From Flavobacteriales bacterium (GTDB taxonomy: Bacteria; Bacteroidota; Bacteroidia; NS11-12g; UBA9320), in NCBI GenBank assembly GCA_020635395.1, contig JACJZV010000004.1, positions 124,001 to 188,000 of the forward strand: a stretch of DNA of 64,000 bases, given 5' to 3'. Each line of letters opens with the position of its first letter. Position 1 is the first letter of the stretch. The position numbers were made by a program, and so were the translations under genes. Of the stretch, positions 16,160 through 24,000 are shown piece by piece. A model generated the notes under the pieces. That model saw only the letters and a list, made by a program, of their open reading frames with translations, searched no databases and was not told the DNA's origin.

Positions 16160-16995
16160 TACTTGTTGCCGATGGCGGAAGTACAAAATGCGATTGGGCA
16201 TTGATTGACCGCCAAAGACATGTTCAAAGTCGTTTCGAAACTACTGGGTTAAATCCATATTATTTATCGGAATCGGAACTGTATGCCGCGTTGAAGGTGA
16301 ATTCTTCCATCAATTCTGTAAAAAATGAGGTTACCGAAATTCACTTTTATGGAGCAGGATGTTCAGATGAATTGCAGATAAAAAAACTTCGTAAAACATT
16401 TACGGGCTTTTTCCCTCAACTATCAAAAGTTTTTATATCCAATGATTTGAATGGTGCAATTTTAGCAACCTGCAACAACCAAATTGGGATTTGTGGCATA
16501 TTAGGTACCGGTTCAAATGCCTGCTATTTCAATGGTCAAAATATCGAGAAGAAAACGCACTCATTAGGGCTATATTTCGGCGACGAAGGCAGTGGTGGCT
16601 ATTTTGGCAAGATGCTTTGCAAGCACTTCTTTTACAATCAATTACCCGAAGATTTAGCCTACTTGTTTGTTCAAAAATATGCATTAAAAAAGGATGAATT
16701 CTTGGATAGAATCTACAATCAACCAAAGCCTAACACCTATTTAGCCACCTTTTTCCCATTTGTAGTTGAAAACAAAAACCACCCTTTTGTGGCTGAACTA
16801 ATAGCTAACGGTTTAAAATCCTTTGTTGGCAATCATATTTCCGTTTACCCAAAGGTTCCCGTACACTTTGTTGGTTCGGTAGCTTATGAATTGCACCCCT
16901 TTTTATCCGAGGTGTTGCATACATTTGGATATAGCTTGGGTACTGTCGTGCGACACCCATTAGAAGGGATGATAAAACATATAAAATTAGATTAA
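16156..16995 (+). CDS. BadF/BadG/BcrA/BcrD ATPase family protein, probable N-acetylglucosamine kinase
   Basis: The 279-residue protein has an actin-like ATPase fold: phosphate-1 motif ILVADGGSTKCDWAL at the N-terminus, GILGTGSNACYF (about 112-123) and LGLYFGDEGSGGYFGK (about 137-150), then PVHFVGSVAYEL near residue 232. These are the hallmarks of the BadF/NagK group, whose Bacteroidota members are thought to phosphorylate N-acetylglucosamine from wall recycling. Substrate specificity is not visible in the sequence. It starts with GTG, overlapping the stop of the rhodanese-thioredoxin gene by four bases. Confidence 0.85.
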   Translation: MILVADGGSTKCDWALIDRQRHVQSRFETTGLNPYYLSESELYAALKVNSSINSVKNEVTEIHFYGAGCSDELQIKKLRKTFTGFFPQLSKVFISNDLNGAILATCNNQIGICGILGTGSNACYFNGQNIEKKTHSLGLYFGDEGSGGYFGKMLCKHFFYNQLPEDLAYLFVQKYALKKDEFLDRIYNQPKPNTYLATFFPFVVENKNHPFVAELIANGLKSFVGNHISVYPKVPVHFVGSVAYELHPFLSEVLHTFGYSLGTVVRHPLEGMIKHIKLD

Positions 16996-17001
16996 AAGAA
17001 A

Positions 17002-17032
17002 TTGTCGGTTAATTAAAAAAAGTGCAAATTTG
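17002..17032 (+). promoter_or_regulatory. tRNA-Ala promoter (TTG-N20-CAAATTTG)
   Basis: A TTG at 17002-17004 and CAAATTTG at 17025-17032 are spaced 20 bases apart; the -7 element differs from TAnnTTTG at its first base only. The predicted start lies about 8 bases upstream of the mature tRNA. Confidence 0.55.
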
Positions 17033-17043
17033 CCGTCCGCAAC

Positions 17044-17120
17044 GGGGGGTTAGCTCAGCTGGCTAGAGCGTTTGACTGGCAGTCAAAAGGTCGTCGGTTC
17101 GACTCCGATACTCTCCACCA
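17044..17120 (+). tRNA. tRNA-Ala (anticodon GGC)
   Basis: The 77 bases fold as a full cloverleaf: acceptor GGGGGGT/ACTCTCC, D stem GCTC/GAGC, anticodon stem TTTGA/TCAAA with loop CTGGCAG (anticodon GGC, reading GCC and GCU), T stem GTCGG/CCGAT with loop TTCGACT, discriminator A and encoded CCA. The third acceptor pair is G3-U70, the main identity element of alanine tRNA, which confirms the assignment. Confidence 0.96.
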
Positions 17121-17121
17121 A

Positions 17122-17150
17122 AAACTCGTCAAATTGGCGAGTTTTTTTTT
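17122..17150 (+). terminator. intrinsic terminator after tRNA-Ala
   Basis: A 9-bp stem AAACTCGTC/GGCGAGTTT (one G-T pair) with loop AAATT is followed by an unbroken T run. It starts two bases after the encoded CCA. Confidence 0.85.
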
Positions 17151-17185
17151 GCACAAAAATTCAGTTTTCCACTAAACCATTATGC

Positions 17186-17219
17186 AAAAAAAAATCCCCC
17201 CACTTTCGCGAGAGGATTT
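17186..17219 (-). terminator. intrinsic terminator of the ribosomal protein cluster
   Basis: On the minus strand AAATCCTCTC pairs with GGGGGGATTT (two G-U pairs) around loop GCGAAAGT and is followed by nine Us in all. It lies about 20 bases past the rplQ stop codon and closes the 32-gene run. Confidence 0.75.
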
Positions 17220-17240
17220 AAACAATATTTTACAAACAGA

Positions 17241-17708
17241 TTATTCTGCCGTTTCCTCGCTGCCGTCAGCTTTCTTTTTGCTTCCTCTACGAGTTCTTTT
17301 AGCTTTTGATTCAGTAGCTTTTGGAGCATCCGCTTGATCAAGCATCAACTCGTTAAAATCCACCAATTCCATCATACACATTTCGGCGTTATCACCCAAA
17401 CGATTGTGTGTTTTCAAAATACGTGTATATCCACCGGGTCTTCCGCCAACTTTTTCTGCAACGCTTGAAAATAATTCTTTTACCGCTTCTTTATTTTGCA
17501 AGTAGCTAAAAACAGTTCTTCTTGAGTGTACTGTATCGTCTTTAGACTTGGTAATAAGTGGTTCGATAAAGATTTTTAGTTCCTTTGCTTTGGCCGTTGT
17601 TGTAAAAATGCGTTTGTGCATTATCAACGAGTTTGCCATATTGGTAAGCATGGCCGCTCTATGACCATATTTTCTACCCAGGTGATTTATTTTATTTCCG
17701 TGTCTCAT
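17241..17708 (-). CDS. rplQ: 50S ribosomal protein L17
   Basis: L17 (bL17) binds 23S rRNA near the polypeptide exit region. The 155-residue protein has the universal start MRHGNKINHLGRKYGHRAAML and TTTAKAKELK near residue 35, and RPGGYTRILKTHNRLGDNAEMC near residue 90. The core ends at about residue 118; the remaining Lys/Arg/Glu-rich tail (KAKRTRRGSKKKADGSEETAE) is a low-complexity extension common in this phylum. It is the last gene of the run, 22 bases after rpoA and ahead of a terminator. Confidence 0.96.
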   Translation of the reverse strand: MRHGNKINHLGRKYGHRAAMLTNMANSLIMHKRIFTTTAKAKELKIFIEPLITKSKDDTVHSRRTVFSYLQNKEAVKELFSSVAEKVGGRPGGYTRILKTHNRLGDNAEMCMMELVDFNELMLDQADAPKATESKAKRTRRGSKKKADGSEETAE

Positions 17709-17730
17709 TTCCTTCCTTCGTAATTATTTC

Positions 17731-18723
17731 TTATTCGTCGTCCAAGTTATATTTGGCCACGTCCATTCCAAAATTCAAACCTTTTTCTCTTACAAACTCT
17801 TCAAGCTCAGTCAATGATTTTTTACCAAAATTTCTAAATTTCAACAAATCATCAATGTGGTAGCTTACCAATTCGCCAAGAGTTCTAATTTCGGCAGCTT
17901 TCAAACAGTTGTATGCTCTTACCGAAAGGTCAAGATCAGCCAATGAAGTTTTTAATACCTTACGCATGTGTAATGTATTTTCATCCACTTCAGCCGATTT
18001 AGTTTTCACTTGACTGTCAAGCAAAATGCTTTCGTCAGAGAACAAAACTAAATGTTGAATCATTATTTTGGCCGCTTCTTTTAAAGCATCCTCAGGATGG
18101 ATTGAACCATCTGTAGTAACCTCAAAAATCAATTTTTCAAAGTCAGTTTTTTGTTCCACCCTAAAATCTTCAACTCTATATTTTACGTTTTTTATCGGAG
18201 TAAAAATAGAATCTATAGGAATCAAACCAATAGGCGAGTCAGAAGGGAGGTTCTCCTCAGAAGGAACATAACCTCTACCTTTATCTACGGTAATCTCAAT
18301 TTCAAAATTCACGAAAGGCTCCATATCACAAATCACCAAATCAGGATTTAAAATCTCGAAAGCATTTGTGTATCTTGAAATATCACCTGCCGTGAAAATT
18401 TCCTTTCCTTTTATCGAAACAAATATTTTTTCTACCTCGTGTCCTTGAGCAATTCGTTTAAAACGAACTTGTTTCAAGTTCAAAATCATTTCAGTAATAT
18501 CCTGAGAAACTCCTTTGATGGTTGAAAATTCGTGATCAACCCCAGGAATTTTGATTGAAGTGATTGCATATCCCTCTAACGAAGAAAGCAAAACTCTTCT
18601 CATTGCATTACCAACAGTTACTCCATAACCTTTTTCTAGGGGAGAAAATTCGAACAACCCATAGTTGTCCGTGTCTTTATGCATGATAACTTTATCGGGC
18701 TTCTGAAAATCTAATATTGCCAT
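17731..18723 (-). CDS. rpoA: DNA-directed RNA polymerase subunit alpha
   Basis: The alpha dimer nucleates RNA polymerase assembly. The 330-residue protein has the N-terminal dimerisation domain (about 1-230; GYGVTVGNAMRRVLLSSLEGYAI near residue 33) and the C-terminal DNA- and activator-binding domain (about 250-320; LDLSVRAYNCLKAAEIRTLGEL and RNFGKKSLTELEE, two helix-hairpin-helix elements). It lies between rpsD and rplQ with 22-base gaps on each side, so RNA polymerase and ribosome supply are linked on one transcript. Confidence 0.97.
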   Translation of the reverse strand: MAILDFQKPDKVIMHKDTDNYGLFEFSPLEKGYGVTVGNAMRRVLLSSLEGYAITSIKIPGVDHEFSTIKGVSQDITEMILNLKQVRFKRIAQGHEVEKIFVSIKGKEIFTAGDISRYTNAFEILNPDLVICDMEPFVNFEIEITVDKGRGYVPSEENLPSDSPIGLIPIDSIFTPIKNVKYRVEDFRVEQKTDFEKLIFEVTTDGSIHPEDALKEAAKIMIQHLVLFSDESILLDSQVKTKSAEVDENTLHMRKVLKTSLADLDLSVRAYNCLKAAEIRTLGELVSYHIDDLLKFRNFGKKSLTELEEFVREKGLNFGMDVAKYNLDDE

Positions 18724-18745
18724 TTTTGCTTTTTTGTTAAGGTGA

Positions 18746-19348
18746 TTATTTAGAATACAACTCTACAATTAACTGTTCCTTAATGTTTTCAGGAATTTCA
18801 TCTCTTTCTGGGTAATTCAAAAAAGTACCTGTGAAGCTGGTATTTTCCCAAGCCAACCAGCTAAAAGATTTTCTACGAGCCAAAGAATCAGTTATCAATT
18901 CAAGCGATTTTGATTTCTCACGTACAGAAACCACATCGCCAGGGCTTAGTTGGTAAGATGGGATGTTGGTAACGTGTCCGTTAACCAAAATATGTTTGTG
19001 CGAAACCAACTGACGAGCACCGCTTCTTGTTTTGCAAATACCAAGTCTAAACACAGTATTGTCTAAACGGCTTTCCAAAAATTTAAGAAGGTTTTCGCCA
19101 GTAATACCCTTTTTACGGGCAGCTTTATCAAATGTGTTAGCGAATTGACGCTCTAACACACCATAAGTGTATTTTGCCTTTTGCTTTTCGGCCAATTGCA
19201 TGGCGTACTCAGATTTTTTTCCTCTTTTTCGGGAATTTCCATGCATTCCCGGAGGGTAGTTCTTTTTTTCAAGGGCTCTGTCAGGGCCAAAAATTGGCTC
19301 TCTAAATTTACGAGCAATTTTGGATTTAGGACCAGTGTATCTTGCCAT
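18746..19348 (-). CDS. rpsD: 30S ribosomal protein S4
   Basis: S4 (uS4) starts 30S assembly at the 16S 5' domain. The 200-residue protein opens MARYTGPKSKIARKFREPIFG and has an S4 RNA-binding domain at about 92-155 (ESRLDNTVFRLGICKTRSGARQLVSHKHILVNGH). The N-terminal zinc-binding cysteines found in some S4 proteins are absent. In many bacteria S4 represses the alpha operon by binding its leader; I did not identify such a structure here. Confidence 0.97.
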   Translation of the reverse strand: MARYTGPKSKIARKFREPIFGPDRALEKKNYPPGMHGNSRKRGKKSEYAMQLAEKQKAKYTYGVLERQFANTFDKAARKKGITGENLLKFLESRLDNTVFRLGICKTRSGARQLVSHKHILVNGHVTNIPSYQLSPGDVVSVREKSKSLELITDSLARRKSFSWLAWENTSFTGTFLNYPERDEIPENIKEQLIVELYSK

Positions 19349-19373
19349 TATCTTTTATAATAAATAATTAGGA

Positions 19374-19763
19374 CTAAACTCTTCTTCTTTTTGGTGGGCG
19401 ACAACCGTTGTGTGGCATAGGCGTAACGTCTGTTATAGACATAACCTCGATGCCCGCTGCGGCAATAGTTCTGATGGCAGACTCTCTACCTGCTCCAGGA
19501 CCTTTTACATAAACGTCAACTTTTCTAATTCCGGCATCAGCGGCCACTTTAGCACAATCTCCAGCAGCTGTTTGTCCTGCATACGGGGTGTTCTTTTTTG
19601 ACCCTCTAAAACCCATTTTTCCAGCACTCGACCAAGAAACAACTTGACCCTGACTGTTTGTAATGGAAACTATCAAATTATTAAAACTTGCCTTAACGAA
19701 AACTTTTCCGTTTGCGTCAACTACAACTTTGCGTTTTTTTACTACCTTTTTATTGGTTGCCAT
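19374..19763 (-). CDS. rpsK: 30S ribosomal protein S11
   Basis: S11 (uS11) lies on the 30S platform and contacts mRNA near the Shine-Dalgarno helix. The 129-residue protein has a Lys/Val-rich N-terminus, then KASFNNLIVSITNSQGQVVSWSSAG with GFRGSKKNTPYAGQ (about 50-65), GPGAGRESAIR near residue 90 and the usual C-terminus PHNGCRPPKRRRV. It is 11 bases after rpsM and 25 before rpsD. Confidence 0.97.
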   Translation of the reverse strand: MATNKKVVKKRKVVVDANGKVFVKASFNNLIVSITNSQGQVVSWSSAGKMGFRGSKKNTPYAGQTAAGDCAKVAADAGIRKVDVYVKGPGAGRESAIRTIAAAGIEVMSITDVTPMPHNGCRPPKRRRV

Positions 19764-19774
19764 TCTATCAATTA

Positions 19775-20149
19775 TTATTTAGTTACCTTTTTCTTTCCAG
19801 CAACAGTTTTTCTCTTTCCTTTTCTGGTTCTGCTATTGTTTTTGGTTCTTTGGCCACGAAGTGGAAGACCTTTTCTATGTCTAAGACCTCTGTAGCAGCC
19901 AATATCCATCAATCGCTTAATATTCATCTGGGTTTGAGAACGAAGCTCGCCTTCAACAGTCATTTCAGAAATAGCTCCACGAATTGCAGCAATTTCATCA
20001 TCGTTCCAATCCTGAACTTTTTTATTCCAATCAATGCTATTATTGGTCAAAATACGTTGAGACGTACTTAATCCAATTCCAAAAATATAGGTAAGGCCTA
20101 TAACACCTCTTTTGTTTCTTGGTAAATCAACACCTGAAATCCTTGCCAT
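19775..20149 (-). CDS. rpsM: 30S ribosomal protein S13
   Basis: S13 (uS13) sits on the 30S head and bridges to the 50S through L5. The 124-residue protein begins MARISGVDLPRNKRGVIGLTYIFGIG, with the helix-two-turn-helix region in the first half and a basic tail from GLRHRKGLPLRGQRTKNNSR onward that reaches the P-site tRNA. It follows rpmJ by 10 bases, the usual alpha-operon order. Confidence 0.97.
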   Translation of the reverse strand: MARISGVDLPRNKRGVIGLTYIFGIGLSTSQRILTNNSIDWNKKVQDWNDDEIAAIRGAISEMTVEGELRSQTQMNIKRLMDIGCYRGLRHRKGLPLRGQRTKNNSRTRKGKRKTVAGKKKVTK

Positions 20150-20159
20150 TGTATATTAA

Positions 20160-20276
20160 TTAACCTTGTCTTTGTTTAAATTTAGGGTTTTTCTTGTTGA
20201 TTACGTAAACTTTTCCTTTACGTTTTACGATTTTGCAATCAACGCTTCGCTTTTTTACGGCTGCTGTAACTTTCAT
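20160..20276 (-). CDS. rpmJ: 50S ribosomal protein L36
   Basis: This 38-codon gene lies between infA and rpsM and reads MKVTAAVKKRS-VDCKIVKRKG and then KKNPKFKQRQG. L36 (bL36) is the smallest 50S protein. The zinc-ribbon form has three Cys and one His; here only the Cys at position 14 remains, with Ser, Asn and Phe at the other three positions, so it is the zinc-independent form. One base separates it from infA. Confidence 0.95.
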   Translation of the reverse strand: MKVTAAVKKRSVDCKIVKRKGKVYVINKKNPKFKQRQG

Positions 20277-20277
20277 T

Positions 20278-20496
20278 TTATTTATATCTATACGTAATTC
20301 TTCCTCTTGTTAAATCATACGGTGTCATTTCTACCTGAACCTTATCACCTGGTAAAATTCGGATGTAGTGCATTCTCATTTTCCCGGAGATGGTTCCCAA
20401 AATTTGATGACCATTTTCCAATTCTATTCTAAACATTGCATTGGAAAGTGCCTCAGTTATTACACCATCTTGTTTTATAGGTTCCTGTTTTGCCAT
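20278..20496 (-). CDS. infA: translation initiation factor IF-1
   Basis: IF-1 occupies the 30S A site during initiation. The 72-residue OB-fold protein begins MAKQEPIKQDGVITEAL and contains FRIELENGHQILGTISGKMRMHYIRILPGDKVQVEMTPYD in pieces that match IF-1 along their length, ending RGRITYRYK. A 51-base gap separates it from secY, the largest in the ribosomal run, and holds a probable promoter. The map gene often found between secY and infA is absent. Confidence 0.97.
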   Translation of the reverse strand: MAKQEPIKQDGVITEALSNAMFRIELENGHQILGTISGKMRMHYIRILPGDKVQVEMTPYDLTRGRITYRYK

Positions 20497-20515
20497 ATCT
20501 TGCGTTAAAGGGCTG

Positions 20516-20546
20516 CGAAATTAAACATTTTTTTGATTAATTTCAA
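20516..20546 (-). promoter_or_regulatory. probable internal promoter before infA (TTG-N20-TAATTTCG)
   Basis: On the minus strand a TTG (20546-20544) is followed after exactly 20 bases by TAATTTCG (20523-20516), one mismatch from TAnnTTTG. The whole element fits in the 51-base secY-infA gap. It would start a transcript about 15 bases before infA and feed the alpha-operon genes through rplQ. Confidence 0.55.
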
Positions 20547-20547
20547 C

Positions 20548-21903
20548 CTATCCCGCAATAGCTCCTCCAGTAGATGTTCTTCCTTTTATTCTTCCGGTTT
20601 TCATCAAACCATCGTAGTGTCTCATCAATAAATGCGATTCTACCTGTTGCAATGTATCTAAAACTACTCCCACTAAAATAAGAAGTGAAGTTCCTCCATA
20701 AAACTGGGCGAATTGATTGTTCACCCCTCCCACTGTCATTGCAATTGCCGGAAATATGGATACGATACCCAAGAATATAGCCCCTGGAAGTGTAATTCTC
20801 GACATAACCGCATCAATGAAGTTAGCCGTTGCTCTTCCTGGTTTCACTCCTGGAATAAATCCTCCGTTCCGTTTCAAATCATCTGCAATTTTGGTAGGAT
20901 TAATTGTGATGGCTGTATAAAAATACGTGAACAATACAATCATTAAAAAGAAAGTAATGTTGTATGTCCATGATGTAAAATCACTAAATCCTTGAAAGAA
21001 CCCGCCAGCTGTTCGGTTGTTTTGAAACAATCCGCCGAACATGCCAGGAATAAACATTAAGGCTTGAGCAAAAATGATTGGCATAACTCCGGCAGCATTC
21101 ACTTTTAACGGTAAATATTGTCGAACACCACCATATTGCTTGTTGCCCACAATTCGTTTTGCATATTGCACTGGAATTCGTCGAGTACCTTGAACAAGCA
21201 GAATAACTGCCAGTATAACCAACATCCAAAATACAATTTCTAAAATGAACACAATTGGTCCACCCCCATTATTTCCAACAAACTTATCATACACTTCAGC
21301 CAATAAAGAATGTGGTAATCTAGAGATAATACCCACCATGATAATCAAAGAAATACCGTTTCCTAAACCACGATCGGTAATTCGCTCACCAATCCACATG
21401 GTAAACATGGTGCCGGCCACTAAAACACAGACAGCCACAAGCATAAACATAGTGCCGCCTCCTACGATAGCATCTCCTTTGGTTGCTTTGAAATTTAAAA
21501 CAAAACTTACTGCCTGAACCGCCGTAATGGCAATGGTTAGCCATCTTGTTATCTGATTCATGCGTTGTTGACCGTCCTCACCCTCTTTTTGCATTCTTTG
21601 GAAATAGGGAACTGCAATGGTAAGCAACTGCACAACGATGGATGCAGAGATATATGGCATGATGCCCAATGCAAAAATGGAAGCTCTTTCAAAAGCTCCA
21701 CCTGCAAAAACATCAATTAAACCCAACAGGCCAGAAGCCGGATTGCTTTTGTTAAGCAAATCCAAGACTTCTTTATCAACACCTGGAATAACAATGAAGG
21801 TTCCGATTCTAAAAACTGCCAACAATAAAAGGGTTTGCAGAATTCGGGTTCGGAGTTCTTCAATGCTCCAGATATTCTTTATATTTTGTATAAACTTCTT
21901 CAT
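20548..21903 (-). CDS. secY: preprotein translocase subunit SecY
   Basis: SecY is the channel of the Sec translocon. The 451-residue protein has ten predicted membrane helices, with landmark stretches LLLAVFRIGTFIVIPGV (TM1), ALGIMPYISASIVVQLL (TM2 region), GERITDRGLGNGISLII, and PGRATANFIDAVMSRIT near the cytosolic loop before TM9. Length is slightly above the E. coli protein, as is usual here. It is seven bases after rplO. T9SS cargo in this window would cross the inner membrane through this channel. Confidence 0.97.
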   Translation of the reverse strand: MKKFIQNIKNIWSIEELRTRILQTLLLLAVFRIGTFIVIPGVDKEVLDLLNKSNPASGLLGLIDVFAGGAFERASIFALGIMPYISASIVVQLLTIAVPYFQRMQKEGEDGQQRMNQITRWLTIAITAVQAVSFVLNFKATKGDAIVGGGTMFMLVAVCVLVAGTMFTMWIGERITDRGLGNGISLIIMVGIISRLPHSLLAEVYDKFVGNNGGGPIVFILEIVFWMLVILAVILLVQGTRRIPVQYAKRIVGNKQYGGVRQYLPLKVNAAGVMPIIFAQALMFIPGMFGGLFQNNRTAGGFFQGFSDFTSWTYNITFFLMIVLFTYFYTAITINPTKIADDLKRNGGFIPGVKPGRATANFIDAVMSRITLPGAIFLGIVSIFPAIAMTVGGVNNQFAQFYGGTSLLILVGVVLDTLQQVESHLLMRHYDGLMKTGRIKGRTSTGGAIAG

Positions 21904-21910
21904 CCGTTAA

Positions 21911-22357
21911 TTAAAGCGTTTCAATTGTTCCACCGATTTTTTCGATTGCCGCTTTGGCATTCTCCGAAAAAGCATGAGCTTTAATGTTGATTCCTTTTTT
22001 CAATTCACCAACAGCCAAAACTTTTAATTTGTCGGTTCTTGAAATAAGATTTGCCTGATGCAAAACTTCGGGAGAAATTTCCGAAAAATTATACTTTTCA
22101 ACAAGGGCTTGAATTTTACCCAAGTTTAAAGCAATGTATTCTACTCTATTACGATTTTTAAAACCACCTTTTGGAACACGTCTTTGCAAAGGCATTTGAC
22201 CACCTTCAAAACCAATTTTACGGCTATAACCTGTTCTTGATTGAGCACCTTTGTGTCCTTTTGTAGAAGTTCCACCTCTACCAGACCCTTGTCCTCTACC
22301 AATTCTTTTATTATTTTTAACCGAACCTTCGGCGGGTTTTAAATTACTTAAATCCAT
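21911..22357 (-). CDS. rplO: 50S ribosomal protein L15
   Basis: L15 (uL15) is a late-assembly 50S protein. The 148-residue protein begins MDLSNLKPAEGS, has the Gly/Arg-rich N-terminal extension (RIGRGQGSGRGGTSTKGHKGAQSR in part), GGQMPLQRRVPKGGFKN near residue 55 and the globular C-terminal half KVLAVGELKKGINIKAHAFS. It follows rpmD by seven bases. Confidence 0.96.
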   Translation of the reverse strand: MDLSNLKPAEGSVKNNKRIGRGQGSGRGGTSTKGHKGAQSRTGYSRKIGFEGGQMPLQRRVPKGGFKNRNRVEYIALNLGKIQALVEKYNFSEISPEVLHQANLISRTDKLKVLAVGELKKGINIKAHAFSENAKAAIEKIGGTIETL

Positions 22358-22364
22358 GACTCAA

Positions 22365-22541
22365 TTATTTTTCAACTTTTACCAAATGACTCACTTTTCT
22401 AATCATGCCTTGAATAGCAGGTGAATCTTCAAACTCATTACTTTGGTTCATTTTTCTAAGACCCAAAGCTTCCATTGTTCTTTTTTGATCTTCAGGACGC
22501 TTAATGATGCTTTTAATTTTTGTTACCTTAATTTTTCCCAT
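22365..22541 (-). CDS. rpmD: 50S ribosomal protein L30
   Basis: The 58-residue product begins MGKIKVTKIKSIIKRPEDQK and continues with ALGLRKMNQS and GMIRKVSHLVKVEK, the standard bacterial uL30 pattern. The gene lies between rpsE (10 bases) and rplO (7 bases), the normal spc-operon position. Confidence 0.95.
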   Translation of the reverse strand: MGKIKVTKIKSIIKRPEDQKRTMEALGLRKMNQSNEFEDSPAIQGMIRKVSHLVKVEK

Positions 22542-22551
22542 CTTTCCAATA

Positions 22552-23070
22552 TTATCCGTTGAACACTTTATTCAAAGAAACTCCTCTTTGCTCGGCAACT
22601 GTGTAAGGATCTCTTAATCTTGAAAGAGCGTCAATCGTTGCTTTTACCACGTTGTGAGGGTTTGATGATCCTTTTGATTTTGCCAATACGTCATGCACTC
22701 CGGCACTTTCCAACACGGCACGCATTGCACCACCGGCAATTACACCTGTTCCGTGAGAGGCTGGTTTTATAAACACTAAACCTCCAGAGTATTTTCCATA
22801 TTGCTCATGAGGCACGGTTCCGTTAATAACAGGCACCTTGATAAGGTTTTTCTTTGCATCTTCAACACCTTTTGCAATTGCATCAGGCACCTCACCCGCT
22901 TTTCCTAAACCATGACCAACTATACCGTTTCCATCACCCACTACCACAATAGCTGTGAAGCTAAAAGTACGACCACCTTTGGTAACTTTGGCTACCCTTT
23001 GAATTGCAACTAAACGATCTTTTAGTTCAATGTCGGTTGTTTTTATTCTTTTTAAAGTTTGCGTTGCCAT
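22552..23070 (-). CDS. rpsE: 30S ribosomal protein S5
   Basis: S5 (uS5) contacts mRNA at the 30S entry channel and affects decoding fidelity. The 172-residue protein has the double-stranded RNA-binding-like N-terminal domain (LKDRLVAIQRVAKVTKGGR, FSFTAIVVVGDGNGIVGHGLGKA split over about 16-60) and the C-terminal domain with SHGTGVIAGGAMRAVLE near residue 105. It follows rplR by five bases. Confidence 0.97.
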   Translation of the reverse strand: MATQTLKRIKTTDIELKDRLVAIQRVAKVTKGGRTFSFTAIVVVGDGNGIVGHGLGKAGEVPDAIAKGVEDAKKNLIKVPVINGTVPHEQYGKYSGGLVFIKPASHGTGVIAGGAMRAVLESAGVHDVLAKSKGSSNPHNVVKATIDALSRLRDPYTVAEQRGVSLNKVFNG

Positions 23071-23075
23071 TCCAA

Positions 23076-23423
23076 TTAAAATTTAAGTCCTCCTTCTCTT
23101 GCTCCGTCTGCAAAGTTTTTAACTCTTCCATGATATAGGTATCCATTTCGGTCAAAAATTACCACTTCGATACCATTGCTGACAGCTTGTTCGCCTAATT
23201 TTTTTCCAATGGCATACGCTTGTTCAACTTTATTACCTGATACATCGGTAGTTCGCGATGAAACTGCCAAAAGAGTTTTTTGCTCAACGTCGTCAATTAT
23301 CTGACCGTAAATTTCCTTGTTACTTCTAAATACAGACAATCTGGGTTTAGAGGCAGTGCCAAAGATGTTTTTGCGAACTCTTCGCTTAATTTTTAGTCGT
23401 TTTTCTACTTTAAGTGCTGTCAT
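23076..23423 (-). CDS. rplR: 50S ribosomal protein L18
   Basis: L18 (uL18) binds 5S rRNA and carries it to the 50S central protuberance. The 115-residue protein shows RRVRKNIFGTASKPRLSVFR near the N-terminus, IYGQIIDD, and the C-terminal FDRNGYLYHGRVKNFADGAREGG. The length matches bacterial L18. It follows rplF by five bases. Confidence 0.96.
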   Translation of the reverse strand: MTALKVEKRLKIKRRVRKNIFGTASKPRLSVFRSNKEIYGQIIDDVEQKTLLAVSSRTTDVSGNKVEQAYAIGKKLGEQAVSNGIEVVIFDRNGYLYHGRVKNFADGAREGGLKF

Positions 23424-23428
23424 TTCAC

Positions 23429-23983
23429 CTATTTTTTAGCTGCCGATTTTCCGGCTTTTCTTCTTAATACTTCACCAACAAACTTCACACCTTTACCTTT
23501 AAATGGTTCAGGTTTTCTAATAGACCTGATTTTAGCGGCCACTTGTCCGATAAGTTGTTTATCGTGGCTTTCCATGGTAATTGTTGGGTTTTTACCTTTT
23601 ACAGTTTCTGCTGAAATTTTGATTTCGGCAGGAATTTGCAAATAAATATTGTGCGAATAACCCAAGTTCAACTCCAAAATTTGTCCGTTAACCTCGGCTT
23701 TGTAACCAACGCCCACCAACTCTTGTTGAACTTTAAAACCTTCTGTAACCCCAACAATCATGTTGTTTATCAAAGCACGATATAATCCGTGCATTGCTTT
23801 TTCCTGTTTCTCCTCACTGCTTCGGTTAACGGTTAAAATACCATCTTCCATAGACACACCTATGCGTGAATCCATAGCTTGAGACAATTCTCCTTTCGGG
23901 CCTTTTACGGTCACGGTATTATCCGCAACTTTAATATCTACTCCTGCTGGAATCTGAATGGGGTTATTTCCTACTCGTGACAT
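23429..23983 (-). CDS. rplF: 50S ribosomal protein L6
   Basis: L6 (uL6) sits by the GTPase-associated centre. The 184-residue protein has two similar domains: the first from MSRVGNNPIQIPAGVDIKV, the second with QELVGVGYKAEVNGQILELNLGYSH near residue 85. The C-terminus has EPFKGKGVKFVGEVLRRKAGKSA with the usual L6 signature (P-Y/F-K-G-K-G). It follows rpsH by 17 bases. Confidence 0.97.
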   Translation of the reverse strand: MSRVGNNPIQIPAGVDIKVADNTVTVKGPKGELSQAMDSRIGVSMEDGILTVNRSSEEKQEKAMHGLYRALINNMIVGVTEGFKVQQELVGVGYKAEVNGQILELNLGYSHNIYLQIPAEIKISAETVKGKNPTITMESHDKQLIGQVAAKIRSIRKPEPFKGKGVKFVGEVLRRKAGKSAAKK

Positions 23984-24000
23984 TTTCTTTTCTTCTTAAA

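Noticed and set aside
16981..17150. tRNA-Ala as an integration site for a mobile element
   Set aside because: No integrase lies nearby and no direct copy of the tRNA 3' end was found within the following sequence.
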